A stretch of 64,000 bases of DNA from Lewinellaceae bacterium. Its GTDB lineage: Bacteria > Bacteroidota > Bacteroidia > Chitinophagales > Saprospiraceae. Position numbers and translations under genes: made by a program. Below are positions 34,811-44,165 of the stretch, piece by piece. Each line of letters starts with the position of its first letter. Within the stretch, counting starts at the first letter, position 1. The stretch is from positions 568,001 through 632,000 of the forward strand of contig JACJYR010000001.1 in NCBI GenBank assembly GCA_020636005.1. The letters run 5' to 3'. Below the pieces are notes generated by a model. That model was not told the DNA's origin. It made no database searches and saw only the letters and a list, made by a program, of their open reading frames with translations.

Positions 34811-36775
34811 TTACAACTGGATATAAAGCTCCGAATTGATGGCCGAAGGCGGTGAGGTGGTCACCTGAAAAATGACATCGTTGAAGTCTTTATCCCCGCC
34901 CGTTGTCAAAATATCCTCAAAGCACAGGACGGTGGACGAGCAGGTCTCGTCGTGAAAGATCAAGCTCTGCACCCTATTGTCGGGATTGAACAGCGGGTTG
35001 CTGTACAAGGTGTAGTTGCCATTGGTCACCCTGCCGTCGCGCCAGCCATCAGAAATCAGGAAAAAGCCGATGACGGTATTTTCATTAAAAGTACCCAATA
35101 GTTCCATGGTATTGCCGGGCACCAGTTCGCCACCCGACCCGACTGCCGAGGCATTGGGAAAGACGATGATCTTCGTCAAATCGTCCAGGGTGGCCGGCGG
35201 GTTGTTGACATCGTAGTAATAATAGCCGAGCGAATTTTTGTACCCGGCCACTTCGTTGATAAAGGTGACAAGGACCTCACAGCGCTCTTCCAGGACGATG
35301 TTGTGGGTGATGTCCGGAGCGAAAAATTCCGGATGGTTGTTTTGCGCATTTTGGGTTTCTGGCAGGGCCTGGGTGTAGAGGGAGGTCAGCAACGTTTCAC
35401 ACACCTCCTGTTCTGCTGCCAGTTGGAGTGGCGTGCCGTTGCCGTTGAAGGCGGCCAATGGCAGCAAGTCGCCGGATTCCGGGCGCTTCAGTATTTTCAG
35501 CCCACCCTGGCCTTTGGCCACAAATACAAAATTGCCGGCCGTTTCAACGAAGTTGACCGAAGCACCTTCTGCCTCTAAATCCCAGACAAACACGAGGTTG
35601 GGGTCTTCATTGTCCACCAGTTGGAAAACAGCCAGGCCGTCCGCCCCATTGGCGGCATACAGGAAGCCGTTGGCAGTCGTAACGCCGTTGCAGTTGCCGT
35701 TCACGATCATATCGGCGGGCGAAGCCCACACCTCACGGATGCCGTTGCTGATGTCGAAGGCTTTGACGCCGCCTGTCCCCATCGCTACATAGACGATTTC
35801 GGAACCATCGGCCTGGAAATGCAGGGTGCTTTTGCCAAAATTGCCGGCATCGGTTTTCTGGTGGGCAATTTCACCGATGGATACCTCTGCACCAAAGCCA
35901 AACTGCCCCAGGGTTTCCACCCGGAGGAAGGAAGAAACACCGGCCTGTAAAGTCACCACCTTTGAGGTACCTGTTACCCGGCCATTGGCTACCACGTATT
36001 TTGCATCGTTAAAGGAGGTATTCCCTATCAGGTGCAGGTCCGATGCATCGAACAGGTACACGCCGCCGTTGGACTTGCCCGCCGTGACGTAGAGGAAATC
36101 CCCGGCATGTTCGATGGAATTGGCCGACGATGCGATGCCGGAAGAAAGGGCATTGGATAAATTGGCATAGGATAAACTATTTCCGAACAGGCCATACTGG
36201 ACAGAAAGTTGGCCCAGTACAGCTCCTTTTTTTGCATCGGACAGCGCTACCCACAGCCTTGTGTCGCTGGCGGGCGCATCCTGATCCACCTCGATGGCGT
36301 TCACATCGGCGGTGCTGAAAAATGCCTGGCTGACCACTACCGGCAATTCGGGGTCAGTGAGGTCAACCGCCTCCACCGCACCCAGGTGGTCTTCGCCCCT
36401 GGCATGGTAGCTGACATAGGCGAAGTTGTCCTTCACGACCACATGGGTAGCACTCAGCGCATGGCCCTGGTATTCCAGTGGCGTCACATCCCCGATGTGC
36501 AGCCAGTACATGTCGTCGTCGGGCGAGCCTTCGCCGCCCCTGTCATCAAGCTGGTGGTTGGAAATACCTTCTTTTTTCAATCCATTGCCTTTCCAGACGA
36601 CGAGTTGGTTGGCTTGTTGAATCCGGCCGGCATCGGGCTGGGTATTGATTTCAAGGTAGCCATAGTCATCTTTTACCGGGCTTTGTTCCTGAAGGTTTTC
36701 TCTTTGGCAGGACAAAACAAAGAGGGTGAGCAAGGAGGCTAAAAACAGGTGTTGTGTGTGAGCAGGATGTTGCAT
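34811..36775 (-). CDS. LVIVD-repeat / DUF4114 lipoprotein
   Basis: The 654-residue protein has a lipoprotein signal with cysteine in LFVLSCQRE, so it should be attached to a membrane, probably facing the periplasm or outside. Residues about 80-450 form an LVIVD-type propeller (FAYVSYHARGEDHLGAVEAV, FLYAANGADGLAVFQL, FVFVAKGQGGLKIL). The C-terminal part is a DUF4114 domain (YYYDVNNPPATLDDL, then LCFEDILTTGGDKDFNDVIF). DUF4114 often binds calcium in surface proteins. No T9SS sorting domain is present. The function is unknown, but adhesion or extracellular scaffolding is plausible. Confidence 0.88.
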   Translation of the reverse strand: MQHPAHTQHLFLASLLTLFVLSCQRENLQEQSPVKDDYGYLEINTQPDAGRIQQANQLVVWKGNGLKKEGISNHQLDDRGGEGSPDDDMYWLHIGDVTPLEYQGHALSATHVVVKDNFAYVSYHARGEDHLGAVEAVDLTDPELPVVVSQAFFSTADVNAIEVDQDAPASDTRLWVALSDAKKGAVLGQLSVQYGLFGNSLSYANLSNALSSGIASSANSIEHAGDFLYVTAGKSNGGVYLFDASDLHLIGNTSFNDAKYVVANGRVTGTSKVVTLQAGVSSFLRVETLGQFGFGAEVSIGEIAHQKTDAGNFGKSTLHFQADGSEIVYVAMGTGGVKAFDISNGIREVWASPADMIVNGNCNGVTTANGFLYAANGADGLAVFQLVDNEDPNLVFVWDLEAEGASVNFVETAGNFVFVAKGQGGLKILKRPESGDLLPLAAFNGNGTPLQLAAEQEVCETLLTSLYTQALPETQNAQNNHPEFFAPDITHNIVLEERCEVLVTFINEVAGYKNSLGYYYYDVNNPPATLDDLTKIIVFPNASAVGSGGELVPGNTMELLGTFNENTVIGFFLISDGWRDGRVTNGNYTLYSNPLFNPDNRVQSLIFHDETCSSTVLCFEDILTTGGDKDFNDVIFQVTTSPPSAINSELYIQL

Positions 36776-37252
36776 GTTCGTTCAAATTTTTGTTGTTTCC
36801 GGCAGATGGCCCATCGGATGGAAAAAAAAGGAATTGCCTGACCAAAGGGCGGATGCGCTGGAAGAAGTAAATCATTGAATTAGTTTGGGATGTTTGGCTT
36901 GAAAAAAAATTCAAACAACTCAAACCATTTCAATCAACTACTTATGATGAATTACCGTGTTGAAAGTTATTCCGGGAACATGGGCTGGGAGGGCTATGAT
37001 CGCCAAAAAAAATTAGATGGGAATGTAAAAGGCCGGGGGGGAATCAGGTTGGGTTGAAAAGGAAAGTCAAGTTTTATACCAAACTCCGGTACTGGCAGAA
37101 ATGTGCGGCACGGCGAAGCATGATTTTGATGCACAAAAAGCAGCTTATCGCTGCACGGTATCAAATTTTGTGGGCATACGTTTGGGCAATAGGTTGTCGT
37201 GGCATTTTTTTTGGGATTAGTGAATTGCCCCGACGCAATCGTTCCCAATTTT
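36776..37252. other. Intergenic region between divergent lipoprotein and histidine kinase
   Basis: About 475 bp between two divergent genes. CAAACAACTCAAACC-like words near 36915 resemble the GTTTGA repeats seen at 17299 and 41060. A 37-codon plus-strand frame from about 36943 has no recognised homology and is not called. Promoters for both genes should lie here. Confidence 0.4.
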
Positions 37253-38584
37253 ATGAAGTATAGTGCAACGAGTAGTGCTTATGATGTTGAGATTCTATTG
37301 TACAGGCTCATCCTGGTGACCGCTGCGGTGGCAGTTACCCTGTTTGGGCACATGGCATCCGCTACCCTGCCAGGCGCTATGGAATACCCTGCACACCGTT
37401 GGATGCTGTCATCTTGTTGCCTGTTGGTTTTTGCGGGTTCTTTTCTCTCAAGGAAAATCAGGGACAACATCATCACACTGACCTGTTGGTGGCTTTTCAT
37501 CAACCATATATGGGTAACCTGGATTGTGTACGTCAATAGCTTCGATATTGCCTACTACAGCGGCCTGCTCACCTCATTTTGTGCGATTACTATTGCTATC
37601 AGGAAACCTGCCTTATTCTATATTTTCACGGTTTCGGCGGTGTTGATGGCCATCTTTGCTGCCTGGATGTGCCCCAGCCCCGACATACACCTGAGCATGA
37701 TCATCTTCACGATGCTGATTTTAGGGGCCGCCTTTATTTTGACCAATATTGCCATCCTTGCCTTTCAGAAAAGCCTCCTGAACCGGAACGCTGAACTGGA
37801 AAAAGCCGTGGAGGAAAGGGCGGCCATTGCGGAAAAGCGGGCCGGCCAACTTGCCAGCAAAAACAAAGAACTGGAGCAGTTTGCCTATATCGCTTCACAC
37901 GACTTGAAATCGCCCCTGCGCAACATCGGAGGCTTCGCACAATTGCTGCAAAAACGGTTGGGCAGCACCCAGGAAAAAGAAGTCAATGAGTATATAGAAT
38001 TCATTGTCGGCGGTGTCAAAAGGATGAACCACCTCATCGAGGATGTATTGCTTTATTCCCGTTTTGGGGAGGAAGCTACTTGCTTCAAGTTGGAGAAAAT
38101 AGCACCAATTGTGCAGGAAGCTATCGCTGCCCTCCAATGGGAAATCCAGGAGAAACACGCTATTGTGTATTCGGAGGGCCTGTTGCATTCGCTTTATTGC
38201 GACCGGCCGCAAATGGTGCAGTTGTTTCAAAACCTCATCTCCAATGCTATCAAATACAATAATGCCAGCCGCCCGATTATTAAAATATGCTTGACGGCCA
38301 ATGTGAACGAGTTTCTTTTTTCCATCAAAGACAATGGCATCGGCATTCCGCCAGAGCAACAGGAACGGGTGTTCAAAATGTTCCAGCGCCTGCATACCGA
38401 GCAAGAATATGCAGGGACCGGCATCGGATTGGCAGTTTGCAAACGGATCATCGAAAACCACCAGGGTAGGATTTGGATAAGTTCAAACACCGGGGCCGGT
38501 ACCAAATTCTATTTTACCATCAGCAAATACCTAGACAAAGAGAAGGAAGCCTCATCGCGGGCCAATGTATTATACGATTCATAA
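37253..38584 (+). CDS. Membrane sensor histidine kinase (HisKA/HATPase)
   Basis: I prefer the ATG at 37253 (MKYSATSSAYDVEILLYRL; 443 residues) to an upstream start 54 bp earlier. Five or six transmembrane helices occupy residues 10-175. A coiled coil (about 180-212) leads to the phospho-acceptor His216 in YIASHDLKSPLRNIGG. The ATPase domain carries FQNLISNAIKYN, DNGIGIPPEQQERVF and GTGIGLAVCKRI. This domain pattern resembles phytochrome-type kinases of Bacteroidota. No response regulator gene is adjacent, so it is an orphan kinase. Confidence 0.93.
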   Translation: MKYSATSSAYDVEILLYRLILVTAAVAVTLFGHMASATLPGAMEYPAHRWMLSSCCLLVFAGSFLSRKIRDNIITLTCWWLFINHIWVTWIVYVNSFDIAYYSGLLTSFCAITIAIRKPALFYIFTVSAVLMAIFAAWMCPSPDIHLSMIIFTMLILGAAFILTNIAILAFQKSLLNRNAELEKAVEERAAIAEKRAGQLASKNKELEQFAYIASHDLKSPLRNIGGFAQLLQKRLGSTQEKEVNEYIEFIVGGVKRMNHLIEDVLLYSRFGEEATCFKLEKIAPIVQEAIAALQWEIQEKHAIVYSEGLLHSLYCDRPQMVQLFQNLISNAIKYNNASRPIIKICLTANVNEFLFSIKDNGIGIPPEQQERVFKMFQRLHTEQEYAGTGIGLAVCKRIIENHQGRIWISSNTGAGTKFYFTISKYLDKEKEASSRANVLYDS

Positions 38585-38984
38585 TATTTAAAACAATGCT
38601 CCACCTGCCCATTATTTGGCAGGACAGCCCCGCCCGAAAAAACAGCAGTTTTCCCGGCAGCCCGTGCCTGTTTACCGGCTCTTCGTCAATCAATTCAAGC
38701 CCATTGCCGTCGTTCCTGCACTTGCAGGTGATTTCATAAGTCATCAAACAAACGGCCCCTGTGCCCAGCCCGATGTACCCAAAGCAGTGCCCGTACCACT
38801 CCCGCTGGTTGCCCCGCCGGCAAACTTCCAGAATAAGTGCTGGTTGTGTTCTCCTGCCTGCATCACCTCTCATGACGGGAGGTAGGTTACAAAATGCTTC
38901 GTTGGGAGGCGGGAAATTGAAAAATTAGAAATTGGGGCATGGGAAATCACACATGCCCGCATTGCGCTGCCTCAGGCCTGCCCC
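38585..38984. other. Intergenic region downstream of the histidine kinase
   Basis: About 400 bp between convergent genes. Short open frames exist on both strands, including a 117-codon minus-strand frame running into the kinase gene, but their composition and lack of recognisable motifs argue against coding. No strong terminator or repeat was found. Confidence 0.4.
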
Positions 38985-40373
38985 TCACACCTCCAGGCAG
39001 GCCAACAGCCATTCCCGCTCCGTCAGCACTTCCTCGCCAGTAATTTCTGCGCGCAATTGCCCCACGGCCTTGTTGTCCAGCAAGTTGACTTTCAGCAGCT
39101 TCTCTGCGTATCGGACGATGTTCAGGTAGTTGGTTCGGTGGTAGCCGATGACCCTTTTGCGGCGCACATAATTGCGCATGGCGTCCAGGTGGGATTGTAG
39201 CAAATCCAGTTCGTCGAGGGCGTGGTAGGTTTTCAGCAGGAGGGTCTTTGCGGCAAGGTTGAGCAGGGGATCCCGGTAGTTGGCTTTTTGCAAAAGCTCC
39301 AGCACGGCATCGTAGCGGCGGCGGGAGAATTCGAGGCGGGCGAGGCTGAAGCTGTACGAGCTTTCCCGGTATTTCCGTTCCAGCGAATTTTTATACTCAT
39401 TGATAAAAAACGCCACCCATTCCAATTCTTCAGATTGAAGCCCGGCGGCCACGATGTTGTGGTAGGTAAAACGGGAAAGCGTACCATTTTCCAGCAGGTG
39501 GCTGCTGGCAAGCCCCGCCTTGTAAAGTTCGAGCACCTCCCGGAAGTAGTTTCGGTCCCCATCATTGAGGCGCCGGATGCAATAGTTGATGGCCAGCAGG
39601 TACAACCCACGCATCTCCTCAGTGCCGAAAAACCCACCGGATTCAAGGATTGCTTTCTTAAAATACTGGAAATGGCCTTCATCAGCGGGCTTGCGCAACA
39701 TCCAGTAACAGTGCAGGTAAACGACCACTGCGGGGGCGTCCTTCCAGGCAGATCTATGTGCCCAGGCCACCACCCCATCGTCCCCCTCCGACTGAAACCC
39801 TGCCTCGTAAACACCCTGCTGCGCCATCGAAAGGCAAAGCAACCGCAACCGGGTAGCGAGGTAGTACACATCCATCGTGCCGGACAGTGCTTTCAAGGGT
39901 AGCTCTTCTGCGGGGTTTTGGGCCGCGGCCACCTGGTATTGTTCCCATTGCAAGCGGTGTTGGGTTTGGTAAAAATGGGCATCCCTGAGCGGCTGCGCTT
40001 GCAGTGACTTTTCCAGCGACTTTTGCACCCGTTCGAAAGGCACGGCCATGCCACGCCTCCTGTAACCGATGGCCAAATGGAGGCGGTTGGAAAGTTCATC
40101 TGCCGTGGCTTCCTTGATGGAAATATACTGCTCCAGCAATTTGTGCAGGTAGCTCATCAGCAGCCGCAGTTTTTGGTCGTCGAATGGTTCACCCGCCACT
40201 AGGTGCTGCCACGTACTTTCCTTGGAGGCTTCCTTATTTTCCACTAAAAAGTCGTACAACAGCAACAGGTCATCACGGGTGTTGAAAAAAGGCGAGGCGA
40301 GGAACTTGCGCACTTCCCGCTGTTCGAGGCTTGAAAAAGAATGGATCAGTTGGTGGAGGTTGCTGTTTTGCAT
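38985..40373 (-). CDS. Conserved hypothetical helical protein
   Basis: The 462-residue protein begins MQNSNLHQLIHSFSSLEQRE and is predicted all-helical by composition, with repeats of amphipathic helices in the second half (YSFSLARLEFSRRRYDAVLE, then LLNLAAKTLLLKTYHALDE) that look like TPR-like superhelices. The opening segment with EQREVRKFLASPFFN is one I associate with Saprospirales hypothetical proteins. It has no signal peptide or membrane segment, so it should be cytoplasmic. The function is unknown; a scaffold role would fit the fold. Confidence 0.8.
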   Translation of the reverse strand: MQNSNLHQLIHSFSSLEQREVRKFLASPFFNTRDDLLLLYDFLVENKEASKESTWQHLVAGEPFDDQKLRLLMSYLHKLLEQYISIKEATADELSNRLHLAIGYRRRGMAVPFERVQKSLEKSLQAQPLRDAHFYQTQHRLQWEQYQVAAAQNPAEELPLKALSGTMDVYYLATRLRLLCLSMAQQGVYEAGFQSEGDDGVVAWAHRSAWKDAPAVVVYLHCYWMLRKPADEGHFQYFKKAILESGGFFGTEEMRGLYLLAINYCIRRLNDGDRNYFREVLELYKAGLASSHLLENGTLSRFTYHNIVAAGLQSEELEWVAFFINEYKNSLERKYRESSYSFSLARLEFSRRRYDAVLELLQKANYRDPLLNLAAKTLLLKTYHALDELDLLQSHLDAMRNYVRRKRVIGYHRTNYLNIVRYAEKLLKVNLLDNKAVGQLRAEITGEEVLTEREWLLACLEV

Positions 40374-40622
40374 GAGGGGTGCAAGATGGGCGGTTTTTTA
40401 AAATAATTCAAAGCAATCAAATTTGGGCAATGCAGGTTGCCCGTTCACACCGCCTTTTTACCCGCTTGAATCAAAATGCTTGCAGGCTGGTAGCGGGCAG
40501 CCTTATCTTTAGACTATCAAATCAAGCATTGCTGTAAAATTTTGCCAGCACATATAGTCTTGAAAATCAATTTAGAAAATACATAAACACTCAAGCACAA
40601 TTAAAAACAAAAATCGAATTTT

Positions 40623-41054
40623 ATGAAACAAACATCATTTTGGACGGCCTGCATTTTCGTTTTCAGCCTCGTGGCTGTTTCCTGCAACAATTCCGACGAC
40701 AGCCCCGACCCTTCCAACAACAACTCGCAAGTGCTGACGCAAGGCGGCACCTGGAAGGTAACTTACTATTTTGACAAGGACAAAGTCGAGACTTCAGATT
40801 TCTCCGGCTACACTTTCAACTTCCAGTCGTCCGGCGCATTCGAGTCCACCCGCAACGGCACTACCACCACCGGCAGTTGGCAAACAACCAGCGACGACGG
40901 CAGCCAGCGCCTGGTCATCAGTACCTCCAGCAGCAGTAAGCCGCTCAGCAACCTGGACGACAACTGGATTATCGTGACCATGACAGACAGCAAAATCGAA
41001 CTGAAAGACGACAACACGGAGCATTTGGAAGAACTGCATTTTGAGAAATTGTGA
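40623..41054 (+). CDS. Small lipoprotein (lipocalin-like)
   Basis: The 143-residue protein has a lipoprotein signal (VFSLVAVSCNNSDD). The mature part opens LTQGGTWKVTYYFDKDK and has alternating short strands (YTFNFQSSGAFES, TGSWQTTSDDG), as in lipocalin-like/DUF4847-type lipoproteins of Bacteroidota. The function is unknown. An intergenic stretch rich in GTTTGA words follows at 41060-41140. Confidence 0.8.
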   Translation: MKQTSFWTACIFVFSLVAVSCNNSDDSPDPSNNNSQVLTQGGTWKVTYYFDKDKVETSDFSGYTFNFQSSGAFESTRNGTTTTGSWQTTSDDGSQRLVISTSSSSKPLSNLDDNWIIVTMTDSKIELKDDNTEHLEELHFEKL

Positions 41055-41221
41055 TAGTGGCTGGTTTGAAATGGTTTGAGTCGTTTGATATGGTTTGAAT
41101 TGTTTTTTGGAGACTGGTTTTCAACAGTTTAAGGCATAGGAGCGGTTCAACTTTTTCAAACCAGCAGCAGTAAAAAAATTAGGGTTCTAGGTGTTTTCGA
41201 ACCGACAGGTTCAAAAAAAGT

Positions 41222-41256
41222 CCCGGGCAGGTTAAATGCCTGGGGCTTTTACTTTT
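41222..41256 (+). terminator. Possible terminator
   Basis: CCCGGGCA (41222-41229) pairs with TGCCTGGG (one G-T pair) around a short loop, followed by CTTTTACTTTTTG. It lies between the small lipoprotein gene and the convergent DUF2892 gene. Confidence 0.55.
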
Positions 41257-41334
41257 TGCAGCTTTGGGCCATAAAAAACGCTGGCAGCGTTTCGCAACCC
41301 TGCCAGCGTTGGCGCAATGGATTCCACTAAGATC

Positions 41335-41553
41335 TTACGCCGTTTTCCCACCCTTCATCGCACAAGTGCTGATGCCAAATGGCAAATACAACGGGCAGAA
41401 ACTGACCACGCTCGTCAGCACAAAAACCGCTGCCAATACGAGCAGCACAATGCCCAACGTGCCGGTAACGGTGCCCGTGAAATAAAGCACTGCAAATACG
41501 ATGGCGAGAATGATCCTTACTATCCGGTCGGCAGATCCCATGTTCTTTTTCAT
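41335..41553 (-). CDS. DUF2892 small membrane protein
   Basis: The 72-residue protein begins MKKNMGSADRIVRIILAIVF, the family hallmark, followed by two transmembrane helices and the PFGISTC motif. YgaP-related proteins of this family carry the same inner-membrane domain; the function is unclear. A 31-residue membrane peptide is encoded 12 bp upstream on the same strand. Confidence 0.88.
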   Translation of the reverse strand: MKKNMGSADRIVRIILAIVFAVLYFTGTVTGTLGIVLLVLAAVFVLTSVVSFCPLYLPFGISTCAMKGGKTA

Positions 41554-41565
41554 GACGGTGAGTTG

Positions 41566-41661
41566 TTAGTTTAAAAAATATTTTACCAAATAAACAAGGC
41601 CGGTAATGATGGCCAAACAAGTCAGGCATACGAGCAGGAACTTGAGGAATTTGGACTTCAT
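41566..41661 (-). CDS. Very small membrane peptide
   Basis: A 31-codon frame starts MKSKFLKFLLVCLTCLAIIT and continues as one hydrophobic helix ending LVYLVKYFLN. The basic N-terminus plus a single transmembrane segment is typical of small bacterial membrane proteins. The 12-bp spacing to the DUF2892 start suggests co-translation. It is too short to assign a family. Confidence 0.5.
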   Translation of the reverse strand: MKSKFLKFLLVCLTCLAIITGLVYLVKYFLN

Positions 41662-41843
41662 GGCCGTTGTTTAGCATAAAGATGGGATATTCAGGATTGG
41701 TCACCCGGTAACATTCATCACCCTGCCCAATGATTTATCAATTTTTTGAATGGCTGATTTGAGACAAAGCAATTTTATTCGGTGGATGAATAGGGTTTCA
41801 CGCATAGTTTTCCCATCCTTTTTGAAAACAAAAATCCTGACCT

Positions 41844-43709
41844 ATGCGAATTCCAACTCCCCTTGACGGCCTTCCGGTACTTATCCTTTTGGGTCTCTTC
41901 GCCAGTTCATTCAACGTCTTCGCCCAGCAGCCCCTCAATTTAGGTTTTGAAAAAACAAGTGTAGAAGGCGCGGCGCGGCCCTGGGGATGGTCGCCGTTCC
42001 AGTTAGGGCCCAACACGGTTACTTCGCTCGACAGCCTGTCTGTCCATGATGGAAAATACAGCCTCCAACTCTCCAACGAAGCGCTAGCCGACGATGGAAC
42101 AGGCGGCGACCATACCTTGGGCTACTGGCTTTCCCCTTATGAACTGTTGGGCAAAAAACTCACCCTGGCAGGTTGGGCAAAAACCGAAAAAACGGGCGGT
42201 GCGGCCCAGGTCATCCTTGCAGCCTATGGCGACACGGGCTTGGTGAAAGAAGCCAAAAGCATTGATTTTAAAGGCGTTGGCGACTGGCAGCCATTCACGT
42301 TGGAACTGTCGGGCGTAGAGGCGGCCCATTCTTTTTTCATCATAGTTGGCACCAATGGCAGCGGGAAAGTGTGGTTCGACGGCTTTCAACTTAACGTGGA
42401 TGGAACATCAAAACAGGCGCTGGAAGTAGCTGATAATTTCACGCCACCCCAAAGAAAATGGCTGAAAGAAAATGCCACCCCTTTCAAAACCTGCAAACCT
42501 TCCCCGATAGGTGAAAAGGCAGATTTCTCCGATTTGGAGTTTTTCCGACAGGCCGTTGGCGAAGCTAAAATCATCGCCCTCGGCGAAGCGACGCACGGCA
42601 CCAGCGAGTTTTTTCAACTCAAACACCGGCTGCTGCAATACGCCATTCAAGAACTCAACGTGCGGGTATTCGCCATCGAAGCCAACCAATTGGAAGTGGA
42701 AAAAATCAACCGTTATGTGTGCGGCGGGGAAGGCACTGCCGAGCAGGTTATCAAGGTGATGTTCCGGGTCTGGAACACGGAGGAAATGCTGGCCCTCATA
42801 GAATGGCTGCGGGCCTACAACCTCCAAAATCTCAGGCAAATGGTGGAGTTTGTCGGTTTCGATTTGCAGGATCCGAGCTTGCCAATGGACAGCCTTTCCC
42901 ATTTCATCGGGGATGTTGAGCCAGCGCTGCAAGCACTTGTGGACAGCCTGCAACGCAACTACCGGGAAGCATGGCGGGCACAATATTACCCGCAAGCTGC
43001 CGACAGCATCCGGCTGATTTGGAAGGAAAATGCCGAGCAAATCCTCGCCCTCGTTTCATCCAAAAAACAAACCTGGCAGGAAAAAGCAAAAACTGCCGCA
43101 TCCAAAAAGAGGCTGGAATGGGCACTGCAAAACGCAAGGGTCGTCGTGCAGGCTGCCGACATTGCCTACTCCCAAATCGTGAGCGCCCGTGACACGTTCA
43201 TGGCTGAAAACATCCGGTGGATACAGTCGCAAAGGCTGCCCGGCACCCGCATCGTCGTTTGGGCGCACGACTCGCACATCGCCCGCAGCGACAGCCCTGA
43301 TTTCCGCTACAATTACCACCAGGGCGAATCCATGGGCAAATACCTTTCCCGCATGTACGGCAGCGATTACAGGGCTTTCGGCTTGTTTACCTATGGCGGG
43401 CAGTACAGCGCCACCGTCAGTTTCACCAACCACAAAGTGTTGCCTGTAGATGCCATGAATGCGCCGAGGGGCAGTTTTGACGAGGCGTTGCACGGCATCG
43501 CCGGGGGACTTGGCAGCGGCCAGTTGTTCCTCAACTTGAGACCTGCTTTTGAGTTAAAAAACAATGAATGGCTTCTCCAGCCCCGTCCAGTCCGCTTCGT
43601 CGGGTATGCCACCAGCGATTATGATTTTGGGGCGGTGATGTCCGTACCGTATCAGTTCGATGGGCTGTTTTTTGTGGATAAAACGGGGGCGTCGAGGATG
43701 TTGCGTTAA
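41844..43709 (+). CDS. Erythromycin esterase-family protein, secreted
   Basis: The 621-residue protein has a signal peptide (ending SSFNVFAQQ) and a carbohydrate-binding-like beta sandwich (about residues 30-190). A C-terminal erythromycin-esterase-type domain follows. The motif LGEATHGTSEFFQLKHRL carries Glu248 and His251, and WAHDSHIAR carries His475 and His478, the expected active-site groups. Clinical Ere enzymes hydrolyse macrolide lactones, but most environmental members have unknown substrates, and the added binding domain and export argue for a different role. Resistance should not be inferred. Confidence 0.88.
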   Translation: MRIPTPLDGLPVLILLGLFASSFNVFAQQPLNLGFEKTSVEGAARPWGWSPFQLGPNTVTSLDSLSVHDGKYSLQLSNEALADDGTGGDHTLGYWLSPYELLGKKLTLAGWAKTEKTGGAAQVILAAYGDTGLVKEAKSIDFKGVGDWQPFTLELSGVEAAHSFFIIVGTNGSGKVWFDGFQLNVDGTSKQALEVADNFTPPQRKWLKENATPFKTCKPSPIGEKADFSDLEFFRQAVGEAKIIALGEATHGTSEFFQLKHRLLQYAIQELNVRVFAIEANQLEVEKINRYVCGGEGTAEQVIKVMFRVWNTEEMLALIEWLRAYNLQNLRQMVEFVGFDLQDPSLPMDSLSHFIGDVEPALQALVDSLQRNYREAWRAQYYPQAADSIRLIWKENAEQILALVSSKKQTWQEKAKTAASKKRLEWALQNARVVVQAADIAYSQIVSARDTFMAENIRWIQSQRLPGTRIVVWAHDSHIARSDSPDFRYNYHQGESMGKYLSRMYGSDYRAFGLFTYGGQYSATVSFTNHKVLPVDAMNAPRGSFDEALHGIAGGLGSGQLFLNLRPAFELKNNEWLLQPRPVRFVGYATSDYDFGAVMSVPYQFDGLFFVDKTGASRMLR

Positions 43710-44165
43710 AGGTTTCCGCCCGCAGATATTAGCAAAGTGCCGCAGATTCTTGTTAGAAAAATATTGAAAATCCCAGATAGGAAAATTCATGAAATCGGCG
43801 GGTGAGTGCTTTTCCGTAAAGTCTGAATTTCACAAATAACAATCCCTCAAATAAGCCAACCCGTCCGTTAACTCACCTCAGCTTATCGTTCATCCAATTC
43901 TCCAGCGGGGACATTCCGTCAAGGGTAATTTTGCACACATTACCCACCCTTTCGACCCAAATTAAAACTGGAAAATCCAATTCAGAAATCAAACTCGTGA
44001 ACTACATCCAGTGGGCATCGCCCCTCCCGGTGCCCATTTTTATTTTTATTATAGATCAGGGAAAATAACTTGTAAGGGTTCCTTTAGCCGATAAGGCTGG
44101 GGAGTGGTTTTTTAAAAATAAATCTTACAATTTATTTTTCCTTCGATCCCAACCGATTTAATCCA
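43710..44165. other. Intergenic region with hairpin plus CTTCGATCC motif
   Basis: The last 60 bp hold a hairpin, AAAAATAAAT (44114-44123) with ATTTATTTTT (44130-44139), followed by CCTTCGATCC, the same layout as 30765-30810. The rest is AT-rich with no recognised feature. Confidence 0.55.

Noticed and set aside
36943..37056. A 37-codon plus-strand frame before the histidine kinase
   Set aside because: It has no recognised similarity and lacks a membrane or signal segment, so chance is a sufficient explanation.
38520..38873. A 117-codon minus-strand frame downstream of the histidine kinase
   Set aside because: It overlaps the kinase 3' end and shows no conserved motif or convincing composition.
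41844..43709. Macrolide resistance from the erythromycin-esterase-like gene
   Set aside because: Family membership alone does not show activity on macrolides. The export signal and extra binding domain differ from clinical enzymes.
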